Of a stretch of DNA of 64,000 nucleotides, positions 19,725 through 28,548 are shown piece by piece; the first letter of the stretch is position 1; each line of letters starts with the position of its first letter. Location of the stretch: NCBI GenBank assembly GCA_016191225.1, contig JACPPC010000006.1:62001-126000 (forward strand). Direction: 5' to 3'. Source of the stretch: Gemmatimonadota bacterium. Its GTDB lineage: Bacteria > Gemmatimonadota > Gemmatimonadetes > Gemmatimonadales > Gemmatimonadaceae. The notes beneath the pieces are model-generated. The model was not told the origin of the DNA, searched no databases, and saw only the letters and a list, made by a program, of their open reading frames with translations. Position numbers and translations under genes: made by a program.

Positions 19725-19785
19725 GCGATGCTCCTTTCGGGGGTGGGAGGGGGCGGCGACGGCGCCGGTGGACACCGGCACGGCG

Positions 19786-22700
19786 TCAACGCCCGGGGAG
19801 CCGGTACGCACGGCCGCGGAGTGCGACGAGCAGCACCGGGACGACGAACAACGTGACCGGCGTCGACAGGGCAAGGCCGCCGATCACCGCGAGGGCGAGC
19901 GGCTTCTGCAGCTCGCTCCCGGCGCCGACACCGAGGGCGAGGGGGAGCAGGCCGAACAGGGTGCAGAGCGTGGTCATCAGGATTGGCCGCAGGCGCACCC
20001 GCGCCGCCTCGCGAATGCCGGTCTCGAGGTCCACACCGTCCTGCAGCATTCGGTGCCGCGTGAAGTCGAGCAGGATGATCCCGTTCTTGACGATCAGCCC
20101 CACGAGGAGGATCAGTCCCATGAAGCTCGACACATTGAGGGCCGTGCTGGTGACGAGGAGGAGCGCCAGCGCTCCCACGAACGACACGGGGGCGGCGAGC
20201 AGGACCACCAGCGGCTCGGCGAAGGAGCGGAACTGCACCACCATTACCGCCATCACGCTCACCGCCGCGAGTGCCAGCACGAGGAGCAGGGCGCGGAACG
20301 CCGCCTGCTGGCCGGCGTAGCGGCCGCCGAGTTCCACGCGGATTCCCTCGGGGGCCGGTGTCGCGTCGAGGATCGCCTTCACATCCGCGATCACGTCGCC
20401 CAAGGGCCGCCCCTCGACCCCGGCCGTGAGGGCGAGCATCTGCTGCTGATTCTCGCGCAGGTGCTGGCTGCGCACCTCCGCCGGCGTGAAGTCGGCCAGC
20501 GCGGCGAGCGGCGTTGCCTGACGCGTGAGCGGCGAGTACACCGGCAGCGACCCGAGGCGCTGCGCGTCGAGGCGGATCGCGTCGGGGGCGCGCACCCGGA
20601 TGCCGATCGAGCGGTCGTCGAGGCGCACCTCGCCCGCGCGCACCCCCAGCAGCGCGCCCGCCACCGCCGCGCTCACCTGCCGCGCCGTGAGCCCCAGCCG
20701 GGCCGCTTCCCTCCCCCGCACACGCATCCCCAGTTCGGCACTCGGCTCCGCCACGCCGGCGAAGAAGTCGGTCAGCCCTGTGACCTTGCTCACCCTTGGC
20801 GCGAGGACGCCCGCGTACTGCTCCAGCCGGACGAGGTCGGCACCGAACAGCTTGAGTTCCATCGGCCGCGCCGCGCCCGACAGGTCGTCGAGCACGTCGG
20901 AGAGGATCTGGACGAACTCGACACGAACCCGCGGCAGGGCCGCCTGCACCTTGCCGCGCACCTCGGCCATGACCTCGAAGCTCGACCGGCGGCGGCGCGA
21001 CGGCGGCAGCAGGCGCACGGAGATATCGCCGCGATTCTGCGCGGTCGCGAACATGCCGAGCTCGGCGCCCGTGCGCCGCGATGTCCCCCGGACCTCCGGC
21101 GTCGCGGCGAGGATGCGCTCGATGACGTGGATCTGGCGATCGGTCTCGGCGAGCGCCGTGCCCCCCGGCGTCCAGTAGTCGAGAATGAACGAACCCTCGT
21201 CCATCTCGGGAAGGAACCCCGTTCCGACGAGCGCGTAGGCGCCGCCGCCGGCCACCGCCAGCGCCAGCGCGGTCGCCGCGACCCACCCCGTCCGGTGGAG
21301 CATCGCCTCGAGGGCGCGCACATACCGCGCCGCGAGCGCATCGAGCGCGGCCGACAGCCGCGCCAGCAGGCGCGGCCCCGCCGTGCGCGCGTTGCCGGCG
21401 GGTACCGTGAGGAACTGGTCGGCCATCAGCGGGATGATCGTGAGCGCGAGCGCCAGCGACACCAGCACGCTCACCGTCAGCGTCAGGGAGAGCGCGGCGA
21501 AGAACTGCCCCGACACCCCCTCGAGCAGGCCGAGCGGCAGGAACACCACCACCGTCGTCAGCGTGCTCGAGGTGACGGGCCAGAGCAGTTCCTGCAGCGC
21601 CTCGCGGATCGCCGCCGTGCGGTCGGCGGCGAGCGCGAGGTGCCGCACGATGTTCTCGGTGATCACCACCGCGTCGTCGATCACGAGGCCGGTCGCGATC
21701 GCCATCGCCCCGAGGGTCATCAGGTTGAACGTCTGCCCGAGGATGCGCATCAGGAACACGGTGACCGCGAGCGTGAGCGGAATCGCCGCCGCGCTGATGG
21801 CGGTGATCCGCAGGTGCCGCAGGAAGAGCAGCAGCACGAGCACGGCCAGCGCCGCGCCGACCAGCATCGCGTCCCGCACCGACGACACCGCGTCGCGCAC
21901 GAGCGCGGCCTGGTCGTACACCGGGGTGAGGCGGACCCCCGGCGGAAGCGCCGCTGCCAGCGACCTGGCCGCCTGCGCGACGCTGTCGCTGACCGCGACC
22001 GTGTTGCCGCCTACCTGCCGGGTGACGTTGATGAGCGCCGCGGGCCGGCCGTCGCCCGCCACGATCCGCACATGGTCCTCGGTGCCCGGCGTCACGGTCG
22101 CCAGGTCGCGCACTCGCAGCCCACCCCGCACCACGACGTCGGCCACGTCGGCCGCAGTGCGCGCCTCCTGTGCGGAGACGACCAGGTACTGCCGGTAGTC
22201 GCGCGAGACCCGGCCCACCGCGTCGACGGCAATTCCCTCGCGGATCGCGGAGGCGAGGGCGTCGTAGGTCAGCCCGGCCGCGGCCAGCCGCGAGGGGTCG
22301 GCCACGACCTCGATCTCGCGCACGTCCGTTCCCTGCACTCCCACGCGCCCCACGCCGGGAATGCGCGACAGCACGGGCTTGATCCGGTAGCGCGCGATGT
22401 CGTACAGGGTCGCCGCGTCGCCTCCCTCGAGGTTGTACGACAGGATCGGGAAGAGGCTCGGCGTCAGCCGCTCGATCTCGATGTCGAGGCCGGGCGGGAG
22501 GTCGCCGCGAATCTGCTCCACGCGCGTGCGGACCAGCTGCAGCGCGTAGTTCATCTCCGTCTGCTCGGCGAAGGAGATGTTCACCTCGCTTGCGCCGCGG
22601 ATCGAGCGGCTTCGAACCCGCACCACGCCGGGCACGATGCTCACCGCCTCCTCGATCGGCCGGGCAATCGCGAACACCACCTGCCGCGCCGCAAGGCTCG

Positions 22701-22884
22701 ACCCCTGCGCCACGATCGTGATCCGCGGAAAGGTCAGCTCGGGGTAGATCGCGCTGGGGAGCCGGAGCGCCGACCAGGCGCCGGCAATGCTCAGGAGCGC
22801 GACCGCGAGGTAGATGAACCGCCGCTGCGAGGCGAGGGCGTCGAACAGCGCCCATCCGCGGCGCACGGACGGGCCCCCCGTCAC
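19786..22884 (-). CDS. RND efflux transporter permease
   Basis: SAIYPELTFPRITIV; GQTFNLMTLGAMAIATGLVIDDAVVITENIVRHL; LNVSSFMGLILLVGLIVKNGIILLDF; 1032 aa. Confidence 0.95.
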   Translation of the reverse strand: MTGGPSVRRGWALFDALASQRRFIYLAVALLSIAGAWSALRLPSAIYPELTFPRITIVAQGSSLAARQVVFAIARPIEEAVSIVPGVVRVRSRSIRGASEVNISFAEQTEMNYALQLVRTRVEQIRGDLPPGLDIEIERLTPSLFPILSYNLEGGDAATLYDIARYRIKPVLSRIPGVGRVGVQGTDVREIEVVADPSRLAAAGLTYDALASAIREGIAVDAVGRVSRDYRQYLVVSAQEARTAADVADVVVRGGLRVRDLATVTPGTEDHVRIVAGDGRPAALINVTRQVGGNTVAVSDSVAQAARSLAAALPPGVRLTPVYDQAALVRDAVSSVRDAMLVGAALAVLVLLLFLRHLRITAISAAAIPLTLAVTVFLMRILGQTFNLMTLGAMAIATGLVIDDAVVITENIVRHLALAADRTAAIREALQELLWPVTSSTLTTVVVFLPLGLLEGVSGQFFAALSLTLTVSVLVSLALALTIIPLMADQFLTVPAGNARTAGPRLLARLSAALDALAARYVRALEAMLHRTGWVAATALALAVAGGGAYALVGTGFLPEMDEGSFILDYWTPGGTALAETDRQIHVIERILAATPEVRGTSRRTGAELGMFATAQNRGDISVRLLPPSRRRRSSFEVMAEVRGKVQAALPRVRVEFVQILSDVLDDLSGAARPMELKLFGADLVRLEQYAGVLAPRVSKVTGLTDFFAGVAEPSAELGMRVRGREAARLGLTARQVSAAVAGALLGVRAGEVRLDDRSIGIRVRAPDAIRLDAQRLGSLPVYSPLTRQATPLAALADFTPAEVRSQHLRENQQQMLALTAGVEGRPLGDVIADVKAILDATPAPEGIRVELGGRYAGQQAAFRALLLVLALAAVSVMAVMVVQFRSFAEPLVVLLAAPVSFVGALALLLVTSTALNVSSFMGLILLVGLIVKNGIILLDFTRHRMLQDGVDLETGIREAARVRLRPILMTTLCTLFGLLPLALGVGAGSELQKPLALAVIGGLALSTPVTLFVVPVLLVALRGRAYRLPGR

Positions 22885-23915
22885 GGCTTCCCCGACACGA
22901 CCCTGGTGCTGTCGTCCATGCCGTACGCACCCTTGGTGACCACGCGGTCTCCCGCCTTCACCCCCTCCGTGACCCAGGCGCCGCCGGCCGAGCGGCCGCC
23001 GATCTTTACCGCGGCGCCGTGCGCGACGCCGGCGGCGTCGACGACGAACACCTTGAACCCCTCCCCTGCGGGGACGAGCGCGTCGAGCGGCACCATCACC
23101 GCGCGGGAATGCATCGCGACCGCGATCCGCCCCGACAGCGCCTCGGCGATGCGCAGCGGCCGTATGGTCGAAACCACCGCCACGCGGACCGCCACCCCGC
23201 CGCTGGCGCTGTCCACCATTGACGCCACGCCGGCCACCTCGCCAAGGGCAACCGGCGCTGCGGCCTCGCCCGACCCAGGATAGAGCTGCACCAATTGTCC
23301 CACCTGTACGCGCGCCGCGTCGGTCGGTGACGTCGTCAGCACCACGTCGAGCGCGCGAAGGTCGGCAACCTCGACCAGCGGCTGGGCCGGGTCGGCACTC
23401 GCCCCAAGCACCGCGTTCATGCGCGTCACGGTCCCCGCGATTGGCGCCCGCAGCGTCGAGAGTTCGCGCGCCCGCCGAGCGTTGACGGCGTTCACGCGCG
23501 CCACCGCGAGCTCGGTGGCGGCCGCGTCGGCGTCCTTGCGCGGCAGCACCCCGGCCTCGGCCAGGCGTATCGCCCGCGCCGCCGCCCGTTCGGCGGCCGC
23601 CAGCGCGGCGTTGGCGCTCGCCGCCGCCGCCTCGAATGGCGCCTGCTCGAACTCCACCAGGGCGTCGCCGACGGCCACGGCCGCCCCCGCCACCACGAAC
23701 ACGCGCGACACCCGCGTCGGCGCCGGCGCCGCCAGCACCGCCACGTGCCCGGCACGGGGCGCGACGGTGCCCAGCGCGTCGACCAGTTCGTGAAAGACCT
23801 CGAGTCGAGCCTGCTCGACCGTGGCCGTCACCTCGGCGGCGGGCGAAGCCGGCTCGTCCGCGTGCCGGGAACAGGCGGCCGCGAACAGGAGGAGGAGGAG
23901 GGTGGCGCGGGTCAT
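22881..23915 (-). CDS. RND efflux periplasmic adaptor (membrane fusion protein)
   Basis: Lipoprotein-like FAAACSRHA; GDALVEFEQAPFEAAAASANAALAAAERAAARA; STLRAPIAGTVTRMNAVLGASADPAQPLVEVADLRALDVVL. Confidence 0.9.
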   Translation of the reverse strand: MTRATLLLLLFAAACSRHADEPASPAAEVTATVEQARLEVFHELVDALGTVAPRAGHVAVLAAPAPTRVSRVFVVAGAAVAVGDALVEFEQAPFEAAAASANAALAAAERAAARAIRLAEAGVLPRKDADAAATELAVARVNAVNARRARELSTLRAPIAGTVTRMNAVLGASADPAQPLVEVADLRALDVVLTTSPTDAARVQVGQLVQLYPGSGEAAAPVALGEVAGVASMVDSASGGVAVRVAVVSTIRPLRIAEALSGRIAVAMHSRAVMVPLDALVPAGEGFKVFVVDAAGVAHGAAVKIGGRSAGGAWVTEGVKAGDRVVTKGAYGMDDSTRVVSGKP

Positions 23916-25126
23916 GGCTCGGTCGGGTTCGCGGTGAGCGAGAGCAGCTTCACGAGGCCGGCCGCGTTGCGCGCCGCCGCCAGGTCGTCCAGATGCTGGG
24001 CCAGCGACCCGCGGGCGGTACGCTGCGCCTCGAGCACCGCCGGCAAGGCCGCCGCCCCCTCCTGATACGCGAGCAATGACAGCACGGCGACGCGATCCGC
24101 CGCCGCCACCAGTTGGCCGCTCCTCGCGGCCCGCACCCGCGCCACGACGAGCGCGCGCTGCGCCCGGGCCAGCGCCTGCGCCTGCTCGACGCGGGCCAGC
24201 GCGAGCGCGGCGGCCGACCGGTCGCGCTGCGCCGACGCCGCCGCGATCGCTCCCCGGTTCTGGTTGAGCAGCGGCAGGGGTAGGGCGAGCCCGATCGAGG
24301 GAAGCGTCCGGTTGCCCGTGCCGCCGGGATCGCGCGTCTCGTAGCCGATCGTGACTGACGGAGCCGGGAACAGGCGGCGCCGCTCCAGGGTGAGCGCGAG
24401 TTCGGCAGCGCGCGCGTTGGCGTCGGCGGCGGCCACCAGCAGCGGCGTCCCCGCCGCCGGCGGTCCGGGCGAGGGGGCCGCCTCGAGCGAGTCGGCCAAG
24501 GTAATCGTGGCCTCCGCCGACGTCCGGCCCATGATCGCCTGGAGGTTGAGCAGCGCGGTCGTCGCCTCGAGCGAGTCCGCCGCCGCCGAGTTCGCGACCT
24601 GGCCCGCACTCACGCCGGCGAGCTGCAGGTCGAGCTCGCTGGCATCGCCGGCCTCGCGCCGCACTCGGGCAAGGGCGAGCAGGCTGTCGGCGTCGCGCGC
24701 CGAGCGTGCCGAGTGGCGCGAACGCGCCGCGGCGACCAGCGCGCGGGTGTACGCCGTGTCCGCGTCATAGGCGACCGCCTCGCGCTCGAACGCATACCGG
24801 TGGCTGGCGGCGCGCAGCGCGGCATCCGCCGCCCCCACCCGCACGCTGCGCAGCCACGGCACGTTGAGCGGCACGTCGAGCGTGTAGTGCTCCCGCGGCA
24901 CGCTTTCGGTGCGCAGCAGGCCCAGCACGGGATTCTCGAACTGTCGCGCTACGCGCGCCAGCGCTAGGGCGGCGCCCGAGTCCGCGCGGGCGATCGCCAG
25001 GCGCGGCCCGCGCGCCAGCGCCGCCGCGACGGCGTCGGCGCGCGTCACGGCGGACACCTGCGCCCGCAGGCCCCGGGCCGCCGTCAGGGCGAACAGCCCG
25101 AGGGCGGCCAGCATCGCGGCGTGCAT
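23912..25126 (-). CDS. TolC-family outer membrane efflux protein
   Basis: VTRADAVAAALARGPRLAIARADSGAALA; RLFPAPSVTIGYE; SIGLALPLPLLNQNRGAIAAASAQRDR. Confidence 0.9.
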   Translation of the reverse strand: MHAAMLAALGLFALTAARGLRAQVSAVTRADAVAAALARGPRLAIARADSGAALALARVARQFENPVLGLLRTESVPREHYTLDVPLNVPWLRSVRVGAADAALRAASHRYAFEREAVAYDADTAYTRALVAAARSRHSARSARDADSLLALARVRREAGDASELDLQLAGVSAGQVANSAAADSLEATTALLNLQAIMGRTSAEATITLADSLEAAPSPGPPAAGTPLLVAAADANARAAELALTLERRRLFPAPSVTIGYETRDPGGTGNRTLPSIGLALPLPLLNQNRGAIAAASAQRDRSAAALALARVEQAQALARAQRALVVARVRAARSGQLVAAADRVAVLSLLAYQEGAAALPAVLEAQRTARGSLAQHLDDLAAARNAAGLVKLLSLTANPTEP

Positions 25127-25140
25127 CGAGCGCGGTGCGA

Positions 25141-26181
25141 CTACTTCTTCTCGAGCACGAGGATCGCGAACGACCCCGGCACCATTGGTGCCCGCGCCGG
25201 ACGGCCGTCGGCACCGGGAGGTGGCGGCGGGCCGAACTCGGCGCCGGCGAGGAAGATCCGGTGTGTCCTCGGGTCGAGCGCCATCGTGCGCGAGCCGCGC
25301 TGCGTCACCACGTTGCCCAGCACCGTGTACCTGTCCGCGGCGTCCTGCCGCACGACCGTCAGCGTGCCGTCGCCGCCGTTCGACGCGAACACGAGGCGCG
25401 CCTCGGCGTCATAGGCCGCCGCGTCGACCCCCGGGCCGATCGGCACCAGCGCCACGACCCGCCCGGTTGACGGGTCCGAGACCGCCATCACCTTGTTGCC
25501 GCAGACCGAGAACAACCGGTTGTTGCGGCGGTCGTACGCGAGGCCGGAGGGTCCCTCGCATCCCGCGAGCCAGTAGCGCTTCGTTTCCCTGAGCGTGCGT
25601 GTGTCGATCACCACGATCTGGCCGGTGTCGGTCTCCAGGTTCACGAACAGCTGCCCCTTGCCGTCGGACTGCGCGAACTCGGGCTTGGCGCCGAGCGGAA
25701 TCGTGCCGGCAACGGCGCCCGTCGCCGCATCGATCGCCGTCGCGTTCAGTCCGCGTCCGTTGAAGGTGAACACCCGCTTGCTCGCCGCGTCGTAGTGGAT
25801 CGCGTCGGGATTCGCCCCCGTCGCCTTCACCGAGCCGACCTTCTCCAGCGTCCTGAGGTCGAAGATCGTGATCGTGGTGTCGCGACCGTTGCTCGTGAAG
25901 CCGCGGCCGAGGTCCGTGGCGATCGCAGCGCCATGGATCCCGGGGGTGTTCGGCACTTCGCCCACCACGGTGTCGCGCGCAAGGTCGATCACGACCAGCT
26001 TGTTGGCGTGCGAGACGTAGAGCCGGTTGCCCTCCACGTTCGCGTAGTCCCAGCCTCCATCGCCTCCCACCGGGATCTTCTTGACGAGGCGGTAGCCGGC
26101 CGCGTCCTGCGCCGCTGCGAGGGTGGTGGAAAGGGCGAGCGCGACGACGGCACAGGCTGCACGCTTGAACGGGCGCACCAT
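25141..26181 (-). CDS. YncE/YVTN-like beta-propeller protein, secreted
   Basis: Repeats such as NRLYVSHANKLVVIDLARDTVVGEVPNTPGIHGAAIA, RVFTFNGRGLNATAIDAATGAVAGTIPLGAKPEF; signal peptide. Confidence 0.85.
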   Translation of the reverse strand: MVRPFKRAACAVVALALSTTLAAAQDAAGYRLVKKIPVGGDGGWDYANVEGNRLYVSHANKLVVIDLARDTVVGEVPNTPGIHGAAIATDLGRGFTSNGRDTTITIFDLRTLEKVGSVKATGANPDAIHYDAASKRVFTFNGRGLNATAIDAATGAVAGTIPLGAKPEFAQSDGKGQLFVNLETDTGQIVVIDTRTLRETKRYWLAGCEGPSGLAYDRRNNRLFSVCGNKVMAVSDPSTGRVVALVPIGPGVDAAAYDAEARLVFASNGGDGTLTVVRQDAADRYTVLGNVVTQRGSRTMALDPRTHRIFLAGAEFGPPPPPGADGRPARAPMVPGSFAILVLEKK

Positions 26182-26330
26182 GGGGAGACTCGGCGAAAGG
26201 ATGTGGGCAGACGCGGAACCGGACCGACCAAAGCCTATCGGCGGCGGATGTCAGGACGATGACACTGATGGCCGGCTCGGGACGGCGCCTGGCGCCTTGT
26301 GCTGGCCGGCGCCGCGCGGGCGGCCGACAA

Positions 26331-26403
26331 TGACCCGGGAGGGGATCGAACCCTCGACCTACGGATTAAAAGTCCGCTGCTCTACCAACTGAGCTACCGG
26401 GTC
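26331..26403 (-). tRNA. tRNA-Lys (anticodon UUU)
   Basis: Minus strand GACCCGGTAGCTCAGTTGGTAGAGCAGCGGACTTTTAATCCGTAGGTCGAGGGTTCGATCCCCTCCCGGGTCA: full cloverleaf, anticodon loop CTTTTAA, no encoded CCA. Confidence 0.97.
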
Positions 26404-26655
26404 GTGTGGAACGCCGCCGGGCACGCTCCGGCGGCGAATATAACGATGGGCGCCGGCGCCTCGTCCGGCACCGGCGCGTTGACCCGATGTGTAGTATCCC
26501 CCAGGGCGCACTGTGGCGGGGCCGCAACAAGCGAGGCGCGAACGCTCCCTTTACGCTCGAAGAATCAACGACTTAGCTCCGGCATACGCTGGCCCGTGCC
26601 TTGCGGTACAAGGCCGCGGCGGAGCGTCCGCCGGGACCCAACTCAGGAGAGCCCG

Positions 26656-26748
26656 ATGAACACGACCAAGAAGCCCTTCGTCGCCCCGACGCTGAAGTCC
26701 GAAGCGTCGCTGACGGAGATCACGCTGTCCGCGGGCATACCTGGCTAA
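26656..26748 (+). CDS. Lasso-RiPP-type leader peptide / putative precursor (30 aa)
   Basis: MNTTKKPFVAPTLKSEASLTEITLSAGIPG, SD AGGAGA at 26645-26650; FxxPxL resembles the YxxPxL RRE-binding motif; immediately 5' of HPrK/PqqD/B2 genes. Confidence 0.7.
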   Translation: MNTTKKPFVAPTLKSEASLTEITLSAGIPG

Positions 26749-26792
26749 GGGCGGCGGATTGCGGCGCCAACGCGCCGCTTCATCGTGATGCG

Positions 26793-26827
26793 CGAACGCC
26801 AGCCCCTTCGGGCTGGCGTTCGTGCTT
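26793..26827 (+). terminator. Strong hairpin after the precursor gene
   Basis: CGAACGCCAGCCC-CTTC-GGGCTGGCGTTCG, 13-bp perfect stem with a cUUCGg loop, then TGCTTT. Confidence 0.8.
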
Positions 26828-26849
26828 TCCGGCAATCAGTTTGCCCGCC

Positions 26850-27776
26850 ATGCCCCATGAGGTGAGTGTCCGCACCGCGCATGCCGGTCTCGCCTCGCTG
26901 TTGCGGGAGTGGCTCGACGACGCCCGGCTCGCCCTGCCACGGCCCGTCACGCTCGTGGTCGAGGTCGGTCCCCTCCCCCTTTCCCCGTCCGACTCGCGGG
27001 ACGTCTTCCGGCAGGGGAATGTCGCGATCCGCAGCGGCCCCCCCATCCACACCGTGTCGCTGGATTGGGAACCGCGGCTCGGGCGCGCCGTCCTCGCGCC
27101 GCAGTCGACCGCGGCCAACGTGATCATCACCGAGCAGGGCCTCCAGAGGGAGAACGAAATGCTGCGCTCCTTCCTGCTCAACGTCTGCATCCTGCTCGTG
27201 CGCCGCGTCGGCCTGCACCATGTGCACGCCGCGGCGCTCCGGGACCCGCACGGCCGAGGCTGGCTCCTCGCCGGAACGAGCGGGTCCGGCAAGTCCACCA
27301 CCACCGCCCTCTTCGCTCGTCACGGCTGGGGCATCGGCACCGACGACATCGCCTTCCTCGCCGAGGGAGCGGCGCCCCGGGTCACCGATGTCGTCTGCTG
27401 GCGGGAGCGCCTCGCGCTGCACGACGACGCCGTGGTGGCCGTGGGGCCCGACGGTGGAACGCCGCTCACCGCCCGCCGAAAGATGGGCTGGTTCCCGGAG
27501 GAGCTCGGCGCCGAGTGGCTCTCACGTATCACGCCGCAGGTGATCCTCTTCCCCGGTGCCGAGCATGGCGATACGACGTCGCTCACGCCGATCAAGGGCC
27601 GCGAGGCCGTGACGCGGCTGATGCGCTGGAGTCCATGGGTTGCCCTCGAGGCCGACTTCGCCGACGAGCACCTGCAGCGCCTCTCCCAGCTCGCCTCGCA
27701 GGCGCGGGCCTTCGAGGTCACGCTCGGTCGCGACCTGTTCGATTCCCCCGATCGCCTGCTCGAACTCGTGTCATGA
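26850..27776 (+). CDS. HPr-kinase/phosphorylase-like protein of RiPP (lasso) loci
   Basis: HHVHAAALRDPHGRGWLLAGTSGSGKSTTTALFARHGWGIGTDDIAFL: P-loop and HprK-like context. Confidence 0.85.
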   Translation: MPHEVSVRTAHAGLASLLREWLDDARLALPRPVTLVVEVGPLPLSPSDSRDVFRQGNVAIRSGPPIHTVSLDWEPRLGRAVLAPQSTAANVIITEQGLQRENEMLRSFLLNVCILLVRRVGLHHVHAAALRDPHGRGWLLAGTSGSGKSTTTALFARHGWGIGTDDIAFLAEGAAPRVTDVVCWRERLALHDDAVVAVGPDGGTPLTARRKMGWFPEELGAEWLSRITPQVILFPGAEHGDTTSLTPIKGREAVTRLMRWSPWVALEADFADEHLQRLSQLASQARAFEVTLGRDLFDSPDRLLELVS

Positions 27777-28045
27777 CGACCTGGTACTCGCGCCATCCGG
27801 ACCTTCGCCTCACCGCCGTCGACGGCGAGGGAGTCGTGCTGCACCTTGGCTCACGCCGATACTTTTCCGTCAACGAGACGGGGGTGACGATCCTCGAGGC
27901 CCTTGCGTCGCCGCAAACGCTCATCGACCTCACCGCCCGCGTGGCGGCCGAATACGACGTCACCGCCGCGGCCGCCGAGCGGAGCGTACGGGAGTTCCTG
28001 GACCGTTGCGTCGATGCGCACCTCGTCCGGGCGGAGGAACGCTAA
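27773..28045 (+). CDS. PqqD-family RiPP recognition element (lasso B1-like)
   Basis: LRLTAVDGEGVVLHLGSRRYFSVNETGVTILEALASPQTLIDLTARVAAEYDVTAAAAERSVREFLDRCVDAHLV. ATGA overlap with the kinase gene. Confidence 0.9.
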   Translation: MTTWYSRHPDLRLTAVDGEGVVLHLGSRRYFSVNETGVTILEALASPQTLIDLTARVAAEYDVTAAAAERSVREFLDRCVDAHLVRAEER

Positions 28046-28089
28046 TCGCGCGCGCGTCTCGCGACGCGGCGCGGTTCGCCGGGACCCCT

Positions 28090-28545
28090 GTGGGCAGCAG
28101 TGGCGCGGGGGGTGCACGATTGTCGCCGGGATGGAAGGTACGGGCCGTGCTCGGTGCCCTCGTGCTCCCCCCCCTGCTTGGGCTGGTCTCGTTCGCGCGC
28201 ATCGAGCGCGCCATCCTCCTGGCCGCCCGCCTCCGCCCCGCGGCGCCCCTCGATGACGACGTTGCCGCCCGGCTCGTCGACGCCATCCTGCTGCGGCTCC
28301 CCGGGCCATGGGGCTGGACCTGCCTGCGCCGCGCAGCCGTGATCTACTTCCTGCTCCGGAGCGCCCGGCGCGATGCCGAGCTGTGCATCGGTGTGCGGCG
28401 TGCCCACGACGGCTCGCTGCGCGCCCACGCCTGGCTCCTTCGCGACGGCGCCCTGTATCTCGAGCCGGAGCGCTTCCGCGATGGCGCCGCCGGCTTCACG
28501 GTCATCGCGAGGTTCCCCTCCACCACCACGGCCCCCGCCCGCTAG
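28090..28545 (+). CDS. Lasso peptide biosynthesis B2 protein (transglutaminase-like protease)
   Basis: GPWGWTCLRRAAVIYFLLRSARRDAELCIGVRRAHDGSLRAHAWLLRDGALYLEP: Cys/His/Asp-containing B2 pattern. Start uncertain (GTG 28090 or TTG 28123). Confidence 0.85.
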   Translation: MGSSGAGGARLSPGWKVRAVLGALVLPPLLGLVSFARIERAILLAARLRPAAPLDDDVAARLVDAILLRLPGPWGWTCLRRAAVIYFLLRSARRDAELCIGVRRAHDGSLRAHAWLLRDGALYLEPERFRDGAAGFTVIARFPSTTTAPAR

Positions 28546-28548
28546 CGC

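Noticed and set aside
19519-23283. 1254-aa plus-strand ORF opposite the RND/adaptor genes
   Set aside because: Antisense to unambiguous efflux genes; repetitive His/Arg/Glu composition.
26733-26790. Programmed frameshift giving a GHTWLRAAD... lasso core
   Set aside because: No slippery heptamer recognised, the Thr-2 rule is not met, and the frame has no stop before the kinase; kept only as a check for a sequencing error.
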